64,000 nt of DNA. It comes from Begonia masoniana (Eukaryota > Streptophyta > Magnoliopsida > Cucurbitales > Begoniaceae). The position numbers were made by a program, and so were the translations under genes. The notes under the pieces were generated by a model. It was not told where the DNA came from and did no database searches. It saw nothing but the letters and a program-made list of their open reading frames with translations. The stretch spans positions 31,155,023 to 31,219,022 of the forward strand of contig CM039510.1 in NCBI GenBank assembly GCA_022432975.1, read 5' to 3'. Within the stretch, counting starts at the first letter, position 1; each line of letters begins with the position of its first letter. Of the stretch, positions 22,808 through 34,272 are shown in pieces.

Positions 22808-24307
22808 TATAGGTGTGCAAACCGAACCGGAACCGATGAACCAAACTAGAACCGATGAACCGAACCGGAACCGGTGAAATAGGTTCGGTTCGAATCAGTT
22901 TTGACCATTTGGAAACCGATCTTCGGTTTCATTTTGTAGGAGCCGCTTAATTAGGTTCGGTTTTCAATTTGGATCGGTTAAAACCGACACAAACCGAACC
23001 GAACCGGTTTGCTTAAAGACACAGTCCCCAGCATTCAGCGCTTTGCAAACACTTACAAGATGGACTGCCCTGCTGCATTGAACCTCCTTTTGACATCCGG
23101 AGTGCCTGCTACAGTGGAGCATTGGGTTACTGCTGCTGCCTCAGGCACCACCTCAGCTGCCGTTGTAGCAGAATGTGTGCAGAATTTCATTACTGCTATG
23201 GATTCATTGAAGTTGAATATGGTTGTTGTTGATCAGGTTCATCCCCTTCTTTCAAACCTTTTCGCTTCACTGAACAAGTTGAGCATATTACCCCCAGATT
23301 TTGAGGGGAAGACAAAGATGAAAGAATGGATTGCAAGGCTTTCAAAGATGGGAGCAGCTGACGAATTGACCGAACAACAAGCTCGGCAGCTTCATTTTGA
23401 TCTGGAGTCTTCCTATAATTCCTTTATGGCAGCCTTGCCCAATTCTGGTACTTAATTGAATATGTTAAAGCTTCATTGATCAAAGTAATAACGAGAAAGT
23501 TTGTAAATGATTTTTTTACGTGCCTTTAATTTCTTCTTGAGTTGTGGTGTCTTTTGTGTACTGGTGCTTCTATTGGGATCTCAAAAATGACCCAGTAGTG
23601 GTTTCTGGTTTTGCTGAGTGCATAGACGTTTTGGTGATATCTACATTTCAATATTAATGTTGATATAGTGTGACATGAGTATATGACCAATAGTCATTCT
23701 TTTTATGAATACTTAACTTGATATCTTAATTCTCGTTGATTAGTACCATCTTTTTCTTGTTGCCATTTTGGTTTTGATGCATATAGATTGTAGTTATATA
23801 AGCAATTGTGTAGGTTCTTGGGATGTGCAGATTGTTCTTTGATTAGCGTTAATTGCACTTGTTTTTTTCCTGATTGATTCAAACCAGGTGTACAAATCAA
23901 TCTTTAATGGCTTCGATGAATTTGACAATGGCAAAATATTAGGATATAAATTGCCAAAGGAGAGTACTTTTTGCATTGAAATTTGAGAGTGTAGGTCGAT
24001 GAAAATAAGGTTCCTTGTACTGAGCCATTGCTAGCCATCTTAGGTCTATGAATCAGATCTTATTTCCCCAACTTTGCATAGTAATCTTCTGAAAAGCTTT
24101 TGTATATGAGCTTCTTATTGTTGCATTGTGTTGAAATGGGAACATCCTCTAGTATATGAGCTTCTTATTGTTATTTTGACTTTACTTTCGTTTTTTATTC
24201 TTCTAATACATTTTTTTTATTTATATTTCGGTTTTGGTATGTTAAAAGACTGGTTTCGGTTCGTTTCCTCCCCAAAACCGAACTGAAACCGGTTTTGTAC
24301 ACCCCTA
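22808..24307. mobile_element. hAT-like non-autonomous transposon carrying a VPS28 copy
   Basis: An 8-bp target duplication CTAGAAAG (22800-22807 and 24308-24315) flanks exactly 1500 bp. The ends are imperfect inverted repeats, left TATAGGTGTGCAAACCG, right (reverse complement) TAGGGGTGTACAAAACCGG. Both subterminal regions hold repeated CCGAACCGG/CCGGTTCGG words. The TAGGGGTG-type end and 8-bp duplication fit hAT elements. No transposase is present; the interior is a VPS28 coding segment and probable 3' UTR. Confidence 0.8.
23012..23455 (+). pseudogene. VPS28: VPS28-like (ESCRT-I subunit) coding segment inside transposon
   Basis: An uninterrupted frame of about 147 codons matches plant VPS28, a subunit of ESCRT-I that sorts ubiquitinated membrane proteins at endosomes. 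Visible family words: FANTYKMDCPAALN near the start, then the C-terminal four-helix region with LSILPPDFEGKTKMKEWIAR and LHFDLESSYNSFMAALP just before TAA. The N-terminal part of VPS28 is missing; the first in-frame ATG is Met in KMDCPAA (about 23060), and upstream lies transposon terminal repeat. No stop has arisen, so decay is recent or the frame is constrained. No intron is present in this stretch. Expression is unknown. Confidence 0.85.
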
Positions 24308-24315
24308 CTAGAAAG

Positions 24316-24818
24316 AGACCATAAGGCACTCGTCGTCTCTCTAACACAACGAGTCAACCTACGATGGGTAAAAACGGCACCGGATGCCCATGACGTTAGA
24401 GCAGGCTTTCTATTTAATGAGAGAACATTAAGCGAGCGTCATTGAGTATAGTGAGCATAAAGAATGTTTGTATGTAAAAATTTTGTTCATTAATTGGCAA
24501 CAAATTACATCATTAGGTAGGGGGTTACGTTCTGTCATACCTCTCTCCTTTAAATAGCAATATGGATCATCTCTACCATGGCAGGAGTATACATGCTATA
24601 ATGGCGAAGAGTCACCCTTTCCTAAAATAGTAAAAAAAAGGACAATACATGTCACTGTGCGTGAGTCACTTTCCTAAGAAAAAAAAATACAAGTGAAAAT
24701 AAATACAAGAAAAATACATAACTTTACCCTACTGTCATAGGCGACCATGGGCAACATATCCTTGACGAGCCCGGACTCTGACACAGTCTAGCTGTTGCAG
24801 CAAATTAAATAGAATTAG
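24316..24818. other. Unassigned between transposon and pseudogene
   Basis: No product recognised. Upstream exons of the farnesylcysteine lyase gene, including the FAD-binding N-terminus, should lie before 24819 but were not found. Confidence 0.4.
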
Positions 24819-27722
24819 TTTGAGCGGAATGATGTCGTTGGTGGTCGAATGGCAGTGGTCAATGTGGCAGGGGAGACGTTGGAGGCTGGTGCTTCTATTC
24901 TTCATCCCAAGAATTTTCACACTGTGAACTTCACCAAGATGTTGAATCTGACGGCGAATGATCCCGAATCTTCTGATTGTTTCTCTCTTGGAATTTGGGA
25001 TGGGAAGAAGTTCGTCTTCAAGACCTTTCAGAGCTCTTTCTCAAAATTTCCTTTGGTGGATAATATTGTTTCTCTTGCCAATAAACTGCTCAGGCTTCTG
25101 CGTTACGGTTTCTCCCTTTTCAGAATCGATAATTTTGTTGAGGTTTGTAATCTGAATCTCTGTATCGGATCCCCAGTATATATATTATCCGCACAGAAAT
25201 ATTGCAATTGGCTTCGTAAGCTCTCTAGAATGGGTCATTATGTGACTATTTTAGCTCCTATTAATGTCTGGGCTCATGAGTATGTAACCAATTATGCAAG
25301 TCTCCTTCGAAGCTGTTAAACTGGCTTTTAAGGGTGAGTTCTATCCTGTGTGATTGTCATGAATAGTGTCAGCCCATCTCTCTTCTTGGAGGAACCTTGG
25401 AAAGTTTTTCGAGCTAAGAAAATGGGCTGCCAGGAATGTCAACTTCGAGGGAACTGTATTGTAATGATCCACATTGCTTAGTTCGTGAGTTTATAATGAT
25501 TAGTCACTCTGTCATTGCAAGTTAGTTTAGAGGGCTAGTTGTAACAAATGTTGTTGGTGTACAATACCAAACCAATTTGTTTTAGCTCTTCATTTTTTAG
25601 TCTCTCTTCACCCTTTTCTGAGCATTGGAGCGCATAAAAGAAGAGAAACATAGATTGTTATGACGATTATGTGATTATATTTCTGGAATGTGTCTCTGCT
25701 TTATAATGCAGAGTGCAGTGGGCAGTTTTCTGAAATATTATGAAAGTTTTGAATCGAGATCTTTGTTTGAGACTGTTGACGAGATGTTATGTTGGGCTGG
25801 TTTGTACAACCTCACTACCAGGACTTTGCACGAGGAACTGATTGATGCTGGATTATCTTCTTTACTAATTGCAGAGCTTATCACTGTAATAATTTTCAAT
25901 TGATTACTTCTTTTTTCTTGTCTTGATCTCTTACAAACTTTCCTAGTGGTCATTAAAAAAGGAAACTGATGACTGGATAATGTGTAAGATATTGATGTTT
26001 AGGGGTTTCCAGACCTATGTCATTTCATCTTTGAGATCTTAAATTGAAATCTTAATTCTTTAACTATTGGAGGTGGTCATTGACGTTACAGAAAAATGTT
26101 TGATGAAAGAGTGATATGCAAAATCAACTCTTCTTGCTTATAATTTGTGCCATTTATTTTAGTGATTCTTTCCCTATATATATTATTGAACGTGTTCCTA
26201 GCCACCATCCATGTTTGCTACTTGTAGTCAAGAAATATTTCCCCTTTGAAATACCCTTTACCTTATCAAAAAGAAAATAAAATGCAGTTGAATAGACGAA
26301 GGTAAAAGAAACTTGGATGAATGTTTGGGAAGAATATTCGACCAAAGTTGTGGGTGGTACAGGAAATGCTAACTATTTGATTTGGCATTTCTACTACTTT
26401 ACTGATGTTTGTCATTTTAACTGTTTACTATAGTTATCCTGTTTTGTTGATAGTTTGTGCCTTTCTATCCTTTATATAGGTTAAATTACAAATAATTTTA
26501 ACTTTTTTTCTTGTGTAGACCTACTATTGTTTAAACTGTTAAATCATTTAGTAAATGTGATGGAAAAGAGATCTGAACTAAGATTATTTCTCAATACTAA
26601 GCTCTTTTTTTATTTTGTTCTCGCAAGTGATTTAGTAAATCCTTCCATTTATGTGTTAATTATCAAGTTACTTTTTTAGAACATTTTGAGGTTCTTTACT
26701 CTTGTTCTGATGGATTCTGCAGGTAATCACTAGAATTAATTATGGTCAAAGTGTCTCCATGAGTTGACTTGCTGGTGCAGTTTCATTGGCAGGATCAGGT
26801 GATGGATTGTGGTCAATCAAAGGCGGGAACTGGTAGATGGCTGCAGGCCTCATCAATAAGTCAGCCGTTTCTTTGCACCTTCAAGAAGAGATAGAATCAA
26901 TCTCTCAATTATGACGTTTCGTGTGAGGTAGTGGTTATTGCCACTCCACTAGACGAGTTTGGATATTGAATTTACTCCTCAAATTTCTAGACCCAAGAGA
27001 GAATTACAGCATACTCACGCCACTTTTGTGAGGGGCGTCATAAATCATGTGAGAATTCTGGGTTCATAACACTTTTACTCAATCTCTCAATTCTTGTATA
27101 TATATATTTTTTCTTTTTTTTTTTTTTTGTTCATTTCATGTGAAGTTGATTCTTTGGTTTTGCACTAGGCGTTTTTTGGTCTAGATGCAGTTTCAGAAAT
27201 TCCAATACTGGTGGGCACTACAGAGGAAGACGACCTTCCATTTACGAGCATTTCAGTTCTTAAGCAGCACAGTGACAAAGATATGACATACAAAGTATTC
27301 TCTCGTGAACCGATGAAAGAATCACTATGGGACGAGATCTTCAGGAAAAAATTCTGAGTTGTTCTGCATATGTTATTTGCCCATTACAATTTCACTGAAG
27401 GAAAGAAATATAAATTGGTAGAATACTAAGAGTTGATCATTTTTCTGTATATTTTAGAGTGAGGAAGGAGACCATTCGAATAAATTAGGGTGCGTACCCT
27501 CACTATAAAGCGCCTGAAGTTTTTGCTCCTTTTATTTTGGATGGCCATCATCTATACTATGTCAATGCCTTTGAGAATGCTGCAAGTACTATGGAGACTA
27601 GTGCTGTTGCAGCTGAAAACATTGCACGTCTCATCCTCTCGAGATTTTTCAGCAATGCTTCTTTATCTTCAACCACTACAAACCCGAGTCACGGGCATGA
27701 GTATTTGCATTCGGATTTGTGA
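24819..27722 (+). pseudogene. FCLY: Farnesylcysteine lyase (prenylcysteine oxidase) pseudogene
   Basis: FCLY oxidatively cleaves farnesylcysteine released from prenylated proteins (FAD-dependent, prenylcysteine oxidase family). Five exons are recognisable with mostly good splice sites: 24819-25142 (GASILHPKNFHTVNFTK), 25712-25885 (ESFESRSLFETVDEMLCWAG), 26723-27048 (NYGQSVSM and LAGAVSLAGSGDGLWSI), 27179-27344 (EEDDLPFTSISVLKQ), 27458-27722 (HYKAPEVFAPFILDGHHLYY to TGA). The N-terminal FAD/NAD-binding exon is missing. Exon 3 has TGA at 26765 and TAG at 26834, plus a deletion and a frameshift; exon 4's donor is GA in place of GT (27345); exon 5 has TAG at 27486 where Trp is expected. Introns are retained, so this is a decayed original or DNA-level duplicate. 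Confidence 0.88.
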
Positions 27723-28776
27723 ATTATAGTAATGATCGAAGTGTAAGAAAACAAGCACCCATTGTATGTGTAGTAAGCTCAAGTGTTCGAGTTGGGTATG
27801 TTATTTGTAATAAACCTTTTCCTCTGATATTACAGTTGAACGAGAATCCAGGAACTCCACCGAACGAAGATGGTAAGTGATTGAAAATTGTCTTTACTGA
27901 AGGGTACAAAGCAGAAGGTGAAGTAGAAAAACACTTTTTTTTAATGAAAATAAGGATCAATTAGATTTTTTTTAAAAATTAAATTAAAAAATCAATGAGC
28001 TTTTACTTAATTTTGGTGTATCATGTATGCCTAAGAGAGTCATTAGAGTAATCTGAACCTATATATTTTCTAATTATTTGTGTTCTTTGCTAAATCCTAA
28101 AGTAGCATAAAATCCTAAAGTAGATTATTTAAAATAACTATATCTAAGGTAGCGTAAAATCAAAGCATAAAATTAATTGAAGTAATACTTTGTAAAGTAG
28201 CATATAATAAAGCAATACCTTCTACATATACTGTCAAAATTCTCATAATTTCTAAAATTAGCCCTCGTTTCAGTACAGAAAGATAATGCCAATAAAAGAA
28301 TTGTCATGCGTTTTAAAACCAACACCAATGATCTCTTGCAGTCTTTGCCCTCTGCCTTATTCTCTTGCCCCAAACGTAACAACAGCTCCATTCTAACCAT
28401 TTGCAACTCAGCAAATAATATGTGGTGTATGAAAGATCTGTTTTCGTGGCTTCATTTTCTTTCCATTAGAAAATAGTAAGGTGTTGAATAGAGGTGTAAT
28501 GTTTGCCTTTGAATGGCAAAGGCAGTAGGGAGAAATTCCCGCAGAAAAGCTTCTCTGGAGAGAAGTTTGATTGAATGCTACTGTATGAGAGCCACTTGTA
28601 TGTCTTCAATTTTCATTTCTTCTAATCATGGAAGGAGGAGGTTAGATTGATAAGACCAATAGTTTTATTGATTGACTCACTTCTTTCAAATTGTTTTTCA
28701 TTATTAAGAAAAGGTAACAAAGATAAAATATGGAATCGATCACCTTTTGACTGTACAAGAATGTGTAGAGCTCAAT
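27723..28776. other. AT-rich, nothing recognised
   Basis: Short frames only, with no family resemblance. It may hold the 3' flank of the farnesylcysteine lyase gene. Confidence 0.4.
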
Positions 28777-28899
28777 ATGTCTGGAAGCATAAGAGAACAT
28801 TCTTTGTTGATATTATTACCAGTATTCGTTACTGGGTCATTCATAGAATTATTATACCTTCTCTATTCTTTGCAGGTTGGTTATTCATTAGCACATGCT
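28777..28899 (+). pseudogene. psbE: Plastid-derived psbE fragment
   Basis: From ATG at 28777 the reading is MSGS, a frameshift after eight to ten codons, then [20 protein letters not shown] and AGWLFIST. This is the N-terminal third of the cytochrome b559 alpha subunit of photosystem II, including the haem-ligand histidine in the WVIH motif and the start of its membrane helix. It ends abruptly at about 28899. In a nuclear repeat region it is best read as a small nuclear insertion of plastid DNA. Confidence 0.8.
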
Positions 28900-29296
28900 T
28901 ATCCCAAAATGGCATTTTATTATATCCATTATTATGACGTGTTTCTCCACGGGTAGATTCTGTATTGTTTTTAAGAGTACTGTCTTTTTCTTTAGCAGTT
29001 AACCATTGACGGGGCCGCTTGAAGCCACTAGTTAAATCAAGGACCAATCTGGCAAATGGCGATTTGGAGCAAATTTAAGCTCCCCATCGCCGTCGAGGAA
29101 GGCAGTTTTGTTGTAAGTGAAACTAGTTTTTCCAGGTCCTTTCTGTTAAGAAGAAAAAAAAAAACAATACTTGGTTGAAATTATTGGGTTTCTAATTTAG
29201 TGCAGAAAGGAAGTTGTAAATTGAATTGAGCTGTGAGTGAAAGATGCAGCAAATTAGTTATCAGATTGCTGGCGGTGAACGGTGAAGTCCGAAAAC
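28900..29296. other. Unassigned
   Basis: No feature recognised between the psbE fragment and the minus-strand LTR fragment. Confidence 0.4.
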
Positions 29297-30084
29297 CAAT
29301 TTAACAATTCTTTTAGACAATTCGTCAAACACCTTTTGTGCACATTTTCATACTCAAATTCCTTTTCCAAACTCTATCCGTTTTCAATGATTCAACACGT
29401 TTCGGAAACCTCATTACACCTAGTTTATCATGGAATCGTTAATTTACAAAAAGCACGCCGGAATCGATAGTAAAATAGCAAATTTGTTGGTGCCCTAAAT
29501 AATGCCGATTTTCGGTCGAATTTTTTGTTTTTCATCGAACGAGGCTAATTTTTCCTTAGTTTATCTATTCAAATCCTTAAATAATATCCTAACATGATTT
29601 CGCATAAAATTGATGAGTTTCTTCTAAAACACTAACCCTACAATTCCAACGAAACTAACGAATAACTAGCCTAAACTCGTTAACTAACGTAGAGGGTTAC
29701 CTTTAACGGAGAAATTGAGAGAAATTGGAGGAGAGGAGGAGTTCGTCGTTGGTGTTGGCGTCGGTTCTGTCGTCTGGAAGAGAGCACATAGAGAGGGAGG
29801 GGGGAGGGAAAAAGAAAAGAAAAGAGGGAGGGGAGGGGAGTGGGATACGTGGGAGGGAGGGAGAGAGAGAGAGAGTGAGAGAAAGAGCGCGCGTCGGGTT
29901 TCGATTCGGAAACCCTCTTAAAATCTCGTACTTTTTAACTTTCACGGTTTCACCCTATTTTCTTAAATTCATACATTTGCGGCATCCAAATTCCAAAAAG
30001 GTACACATTGTATTTATAGCAAATTTAATTCATTCAGTGAATTTTTAGGAACAATATCATAACCAAAAAATGTCAGGTGTTACA
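29297..30084 (-). mobile_element. 3' LTR of minus-strand Del-like element, truncated
   Basis: On the minus strand it starts TGTAACACCTGACA at 30084 directly after the polypurine tract and runs down to about 29297, where similarity to 34375-34780 ends. It stops before the position of the intron donor. It contains a 100-bp tract with almost only G and A on the plus strand (29789-29888), i.e. C/T-rich leader in the LTR's own orientation. Confidence 0.85.
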
Positions 30085-30085
30085 T

Positions 30086-32578
30086 CCGACCCACCTTAAT
30101 AGAACTTTGTCCCCAAAATTTGCTTAGGCAAATAGTTCCGGATATTTATCTATTACATGCTGTTGTCTCTCCCAAATGGCTTTCTCCACATTATGATTGC
30201 GCCATAGAACCTTTACCAATGGAATCTCCTTGTTGCGCAACACTTTGATTGAAGACTCCAGAATCCTCACGGGCCTTTCTTCATATGTCAGCGTCGGCTG
30301 GATACGTTGGATCTCTACGTCCACCAGTTCCACAATCTGAGTGGGATCTCGCACACATCTTCTCAGCATAGACACGTGAAAAATGTCGTGAACTCTATCC
30401 ATAGACGCAGACAGCTGCAGTCTGTAAGCTATGCTTCCTATTCTCTTCAAGATAGGAAATGACCCTACGAACCTTGGACTGAGCTTCTCTTTTTTACCGA
30501 ACCTCATCACGGCCTTGAAAGGCGATACCTTCAGGATTACTTCATCGCCTTCAGCGAACTCCAAGTCTCTTCTCCTCTGGTCCGCATAACTTTTCTATCA
30601 ACCCTGGGCAGTTTCGATTTGTTGTCTGATAATGGCCACCTTCTCAGACATGTGCTGTAATAGTTCGGGCCGACAAGTCTGGCTTCTCCAACTTCATCCC
30701 AACATAAGGAAAATCTGCACTTTCTGCCGTAAAGATCCTCGTAGGGAGCCATACTGATCGTAGCCTGATAGCTATTGTTATAAGAGAACTCCACTAACGG
30801 CAAAAACTTGTTCCAAGAAGCTTGAAATTCCAACACGCACGACCTTAACATATCCTCCAATATTTGTATCATTATCTCGAATTGTTCATCGGTTTGTGGA
30901 TGAAATACCGTGCTGAAATTCAACTTGGTACCCAAGGAGCTTTGCAAGCTCTTCCAAAACCTTGAAGTGAATCTGGGGTCCCGGTCAGAAACGATTGACA
31001 CCGGTATTCCATGCAGCTTGATAATCTCGTCGATGTATAACTCTGCATACTGATCCATAGAGAAGGTCGTCTTCACAGGTAGAAAATTGGCCGACTTCGT
31101 CAGTCTGTCCACAATGACCCATATACTATTATGGTCTGTAGCCGTTCTCGGTAGGCCAACAACAAAATCCATTGTGATGTTTTCTCATTTCCATTTGGGG
31201 ATTGGAAGAGGCTGAAGTGTTCCACCTGGTTGTTGATGTTCAACCTTCACTTGCTGACATACCATACAAGACTCCACATATTTGGCAACCTCGTTCTTCA
31301 TATTTGTCCACCAGAAGTGTAACTTCAAATCTCGATACATCTTCGTGTTTCCCGGATGTACTGAGAAAGAAGACGAGTGAGATTCCGATAAAATTTCCTT
31401 TCGAGCTCTTCATCTCTCGGAACATACCACCTGTCTTTGAACTTTAGAATACCATCTTCCGAATAACTGAAATCGGAGGAGGCATTAGCCAACTTGCCCA
31501 CTATATCAGCCTTCTCTTTTGAATCGATCTTTTGAGATTCCTTAATTCGGTCAAGGACGGTTGGCCGTATAGTTAAGTCTGTCAGTACGGCCGATAACTC
31601 ATAAACTATCTCCAACTCGAACTTCTGAATTTCTGTCCTTAGAGGCATCGACATGGCCGACATAGCTGGTTGCAGAGTAGTCGACATCCTACTCAGTGCG
31701 TCGGCTACCACGTTAGCTTTTCCAGGGTGGTATTTAATCTCGATATCGTAATCTTTCACAAATTTTAACCACCGCCTCTGCCTCATATTTAACTCCTTCT
31801 GAGTAAAGATGTACCTCAGACTTTTATGATCCGAAAATACTTCACATGGCTGTCCATATAAATGGTGTCTCCATACCTCAGTGCAAAAACAACCGCCGCT
31901 AACTCCAGATCGTGATTAGGGTAGTTTTGCTCATAACTCTTTAATTGTCTGGACGCGTAAGCCACCACTTTTTCATCATGCATCAATACGCATCTCAAAC
32001 CAATCTTTGACGCGTCGCAATATACACTAAATTTGTCGTCTTCGACCAGCAATACCAGTAAAGGAGCTGTGGTTAATTTTTGTTTCAGCGTCTGAAAACT
32101 AACTTAGCAAGTTTCAGACCACTTATACTTGATATCCTTCCTCGTTAAGCTGGTCAATGGCTTTGCTATCAAATAAAATCCCTTGATAAATTTCCTATAA
32201 TAATTAGTTAGCCCGATAAAACTCCGTATTTCGCTGGCATTTCTCGAGCTTGGTCATTCCTTCACAGCCTGAATCTTGGTCGGATCCAAAGAAATTCCTT
32301 TTTCAGACACAACGTGGCCCAGAAAATTAATTATGTCCAACCAGAATTCACACTTCGACAACTTGGCATACAATTGGTATTGTCTCAACGTCGATAGCAC
32401 AATCTCCAGGTACACTTCATGCTCTTCTTCATTACGAGAATAAACTAGGATATCGTCGATGAAGATGAATCACAAATTTGTCAAAAAAATCCTGGAATAT
32501 TCTGTTCATCAACTCCATAAATGCCGTCGGGGCATTCATCAACCCAAACGACATCACTAAAAACTCATAGTGCCCATA
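30086..32578 (-). pseudogene. Del/Tekay-like pol fragment (RT end, RNase H, integrase, chromodomain)
   Basis: Read on the minus strand from 32578: the second half of reverse transcriptase ([20 protein letters not shown], then FIDDI), RNase H (31816-32052, [20 protein letters not shown]), the integrase zinc-finger/core region (31000-31780; MDFVVGLPRTATDHNSIWVI) and a C-terminal chromodomain-like end (VKVLWRNHNVEKAIWERQQH, about 30140-30200) with stop at 30124. Stops and frameshifts occur near 31175, 30550-30600 and elsewhere. The polypurine tract ATTAAGGTGGGTCGGA lies at 30100-30085. The 5' half is lost at the junction with the LTR at 32579. Confidence 0.9.
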
Positions 32579-34272
32579 TGTAACACCCAAAATTTTTTTC
32601 CTAACGTACGTAGCCCTTAGATTAGATGATTAAGGGAGTTAACATATATCCTAGAGTTTTGTTAGCAATTAGTTTAGAAAAGGGAAGGTTGGAGAGAAAA
32701 CACTAGAATTAAAATGGTTTAGGGTATTATTGGTTGAAATAAAAGTAAAGGAAATGGGTGAAATAAAAGTGATGGAAAAAAAAATGAAAGAAAAGGGAAA
32801 AGAGGTGTCTTCACGTTGGAATGAGAGAAAGACAAAGGGAGAGGGGTTTGTTTTTTTAAAATGGGTAAGTTTTGTGGTTAAGTTGAAAAAATGGAAAAGT
32901 GAGTTTCTTTAAAAAATAAAAGGGGAAGGGTGAAAGACAAAATGTGGTCTTTCTTCCCTCTTCTCTCCCACGTAGAAGGCAGCCATTGAAGGAGCTCTCC
33001 TCCACGGTTATCTTCAATTCTCATCAAGATTTAAGGTATGTTTTAGTTGGGTTTTTAATTGGTTGCATATTGGTAGTGATAGAGGGTGTTTTTAGTGAGT
33101 TTGGTGAGTTTTTGGAGGATTTGTAGAAACCCTAAAGGTAAAGTCTGAATTTTTGCTTTCTCTTGCTAGGTTTTCTTGACAATTTGATGGTTTAAACCTA
33201 GGATAGGTTGGTTATGGTGTTTAGGTAGTTAAATTAGTGAATTGGTGAGAGTTTGTGAAAACCAGTTTTTGATACATTGGTCACCGATTCTGTTTTTGAG
33301 GTTTTAGATTGGCCAATCTGTTTGGTTTCTAAAATGGATTGTTTCAATGGAAAATAGACATGTAGTGGTTTACAGAATAGGGTGGAACGTCAAAATCCGA
33401 TTTAAAATGAGTAAGTTATGGCCGATTGAAATTTGAACAGTGAAAAAGAGTGAAATTCGGGTTTTGGGAGTTTAAAAGCTTAGGATTAGTTAATTGTTGC
33501 TTCTTTAGGTTTAATTATATGTTTAATAAGTGATTTTCATTATATGCAAGGTTAACGAGCGGGTGAATTGTGTACTCGGAGTGAGCCAACAAGTGCGGAG
33601 TAACCAGGTAAGTAAAGGTTGTTTGTGATTGTGCCCTCGGGCCTACACCATGGAACAGTAGGGATTGTTTGCTTGTTTGTTAGGTTGTGTTTTGTTTTGT
33701 GTCGAGTATTTGTGTGACATGCATCATTGTTTTCCAACTATGAAACATGAGTTTTGAACATGGGTTTTTGAACGGTGAGCATGAAACGTTTAGGGATTGG
33801 ATACTAGGAGCTAGTCTTTGAGGGAAACACATCATTGGAGCTGGTCTCGGATGTGTGCCTGGTGCCATCCTTGGAGCGGGACTCGGATGGAAATGCATCC
33901 TTGGAGCTGGACTTGGATGTATGCCAGGAGTTTGGGGTAGGGTCATCCTTGGAGCGGGACTCGGATGGAAATGCATCATTGGAGCTGGACTCGGATGTGT
34001 GTTAGGAGATCGGATATGGCCATCCTTGGAGCTAGACTCAGATGTGGCCCTCCGATATCGCACTGTTGGGTCAAAGTGGGGCCATCCTAGATGATATAGG
34101 ATGCGCGCCTACTTGATCCACACCGCTAGTTGATAGAGTAACATTACGGAAACGAAACGAGAACAACAGAGCGAGTAGAAACTACATATGTTAGGGTGTG
34201 TGTGCATTGTATGTGTTTGCATCTATTATTCCCTACTTACTAAGCATTAGACTTACATTTTGTGTTATCTAG
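32579..34272 (+). mobile_element. 5' part of an LTR (family of 18985-21443)
   Basis: Starts TGTAACACCC and follows the order of the solo LTR 18985-21443: AT-rich start, leader, donor AG|GTAAGT at 33608, arm CCTACACCATGGAAC at 33642-33656, a minisatellite, and the TTACTAAGCATTAGACTTACA motif. It breaks off inside the expected second arm (TGTGTTATCTAG, about 34262-34272), and a different LTR family follows. No target-site copy was found. Confidence 0.8.
33835..34056 (+). repeat. Minisatellite around TTGGAGCKGGACTCGGATG
   Basis: Roughly seven degenerate copies, some with GAAATGCATC spacers, inside the putative LTR intron. Confidence 0.85.

Noticed and set aside
25143..25319. Continuation of the farnesylcysteine lyase exon frame past 25142
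   Set aside because: The family similarity stops at a GT donor and resumes at 25712 after AG; the extra codons are intron.
29703..30048. Frames rich in Glu, Arg and Gly, and their Ser/Pro/Leu antisense
   Set aside because: Purine-only tract in the leader of the minus-strand LTR; low-complexity artefact.
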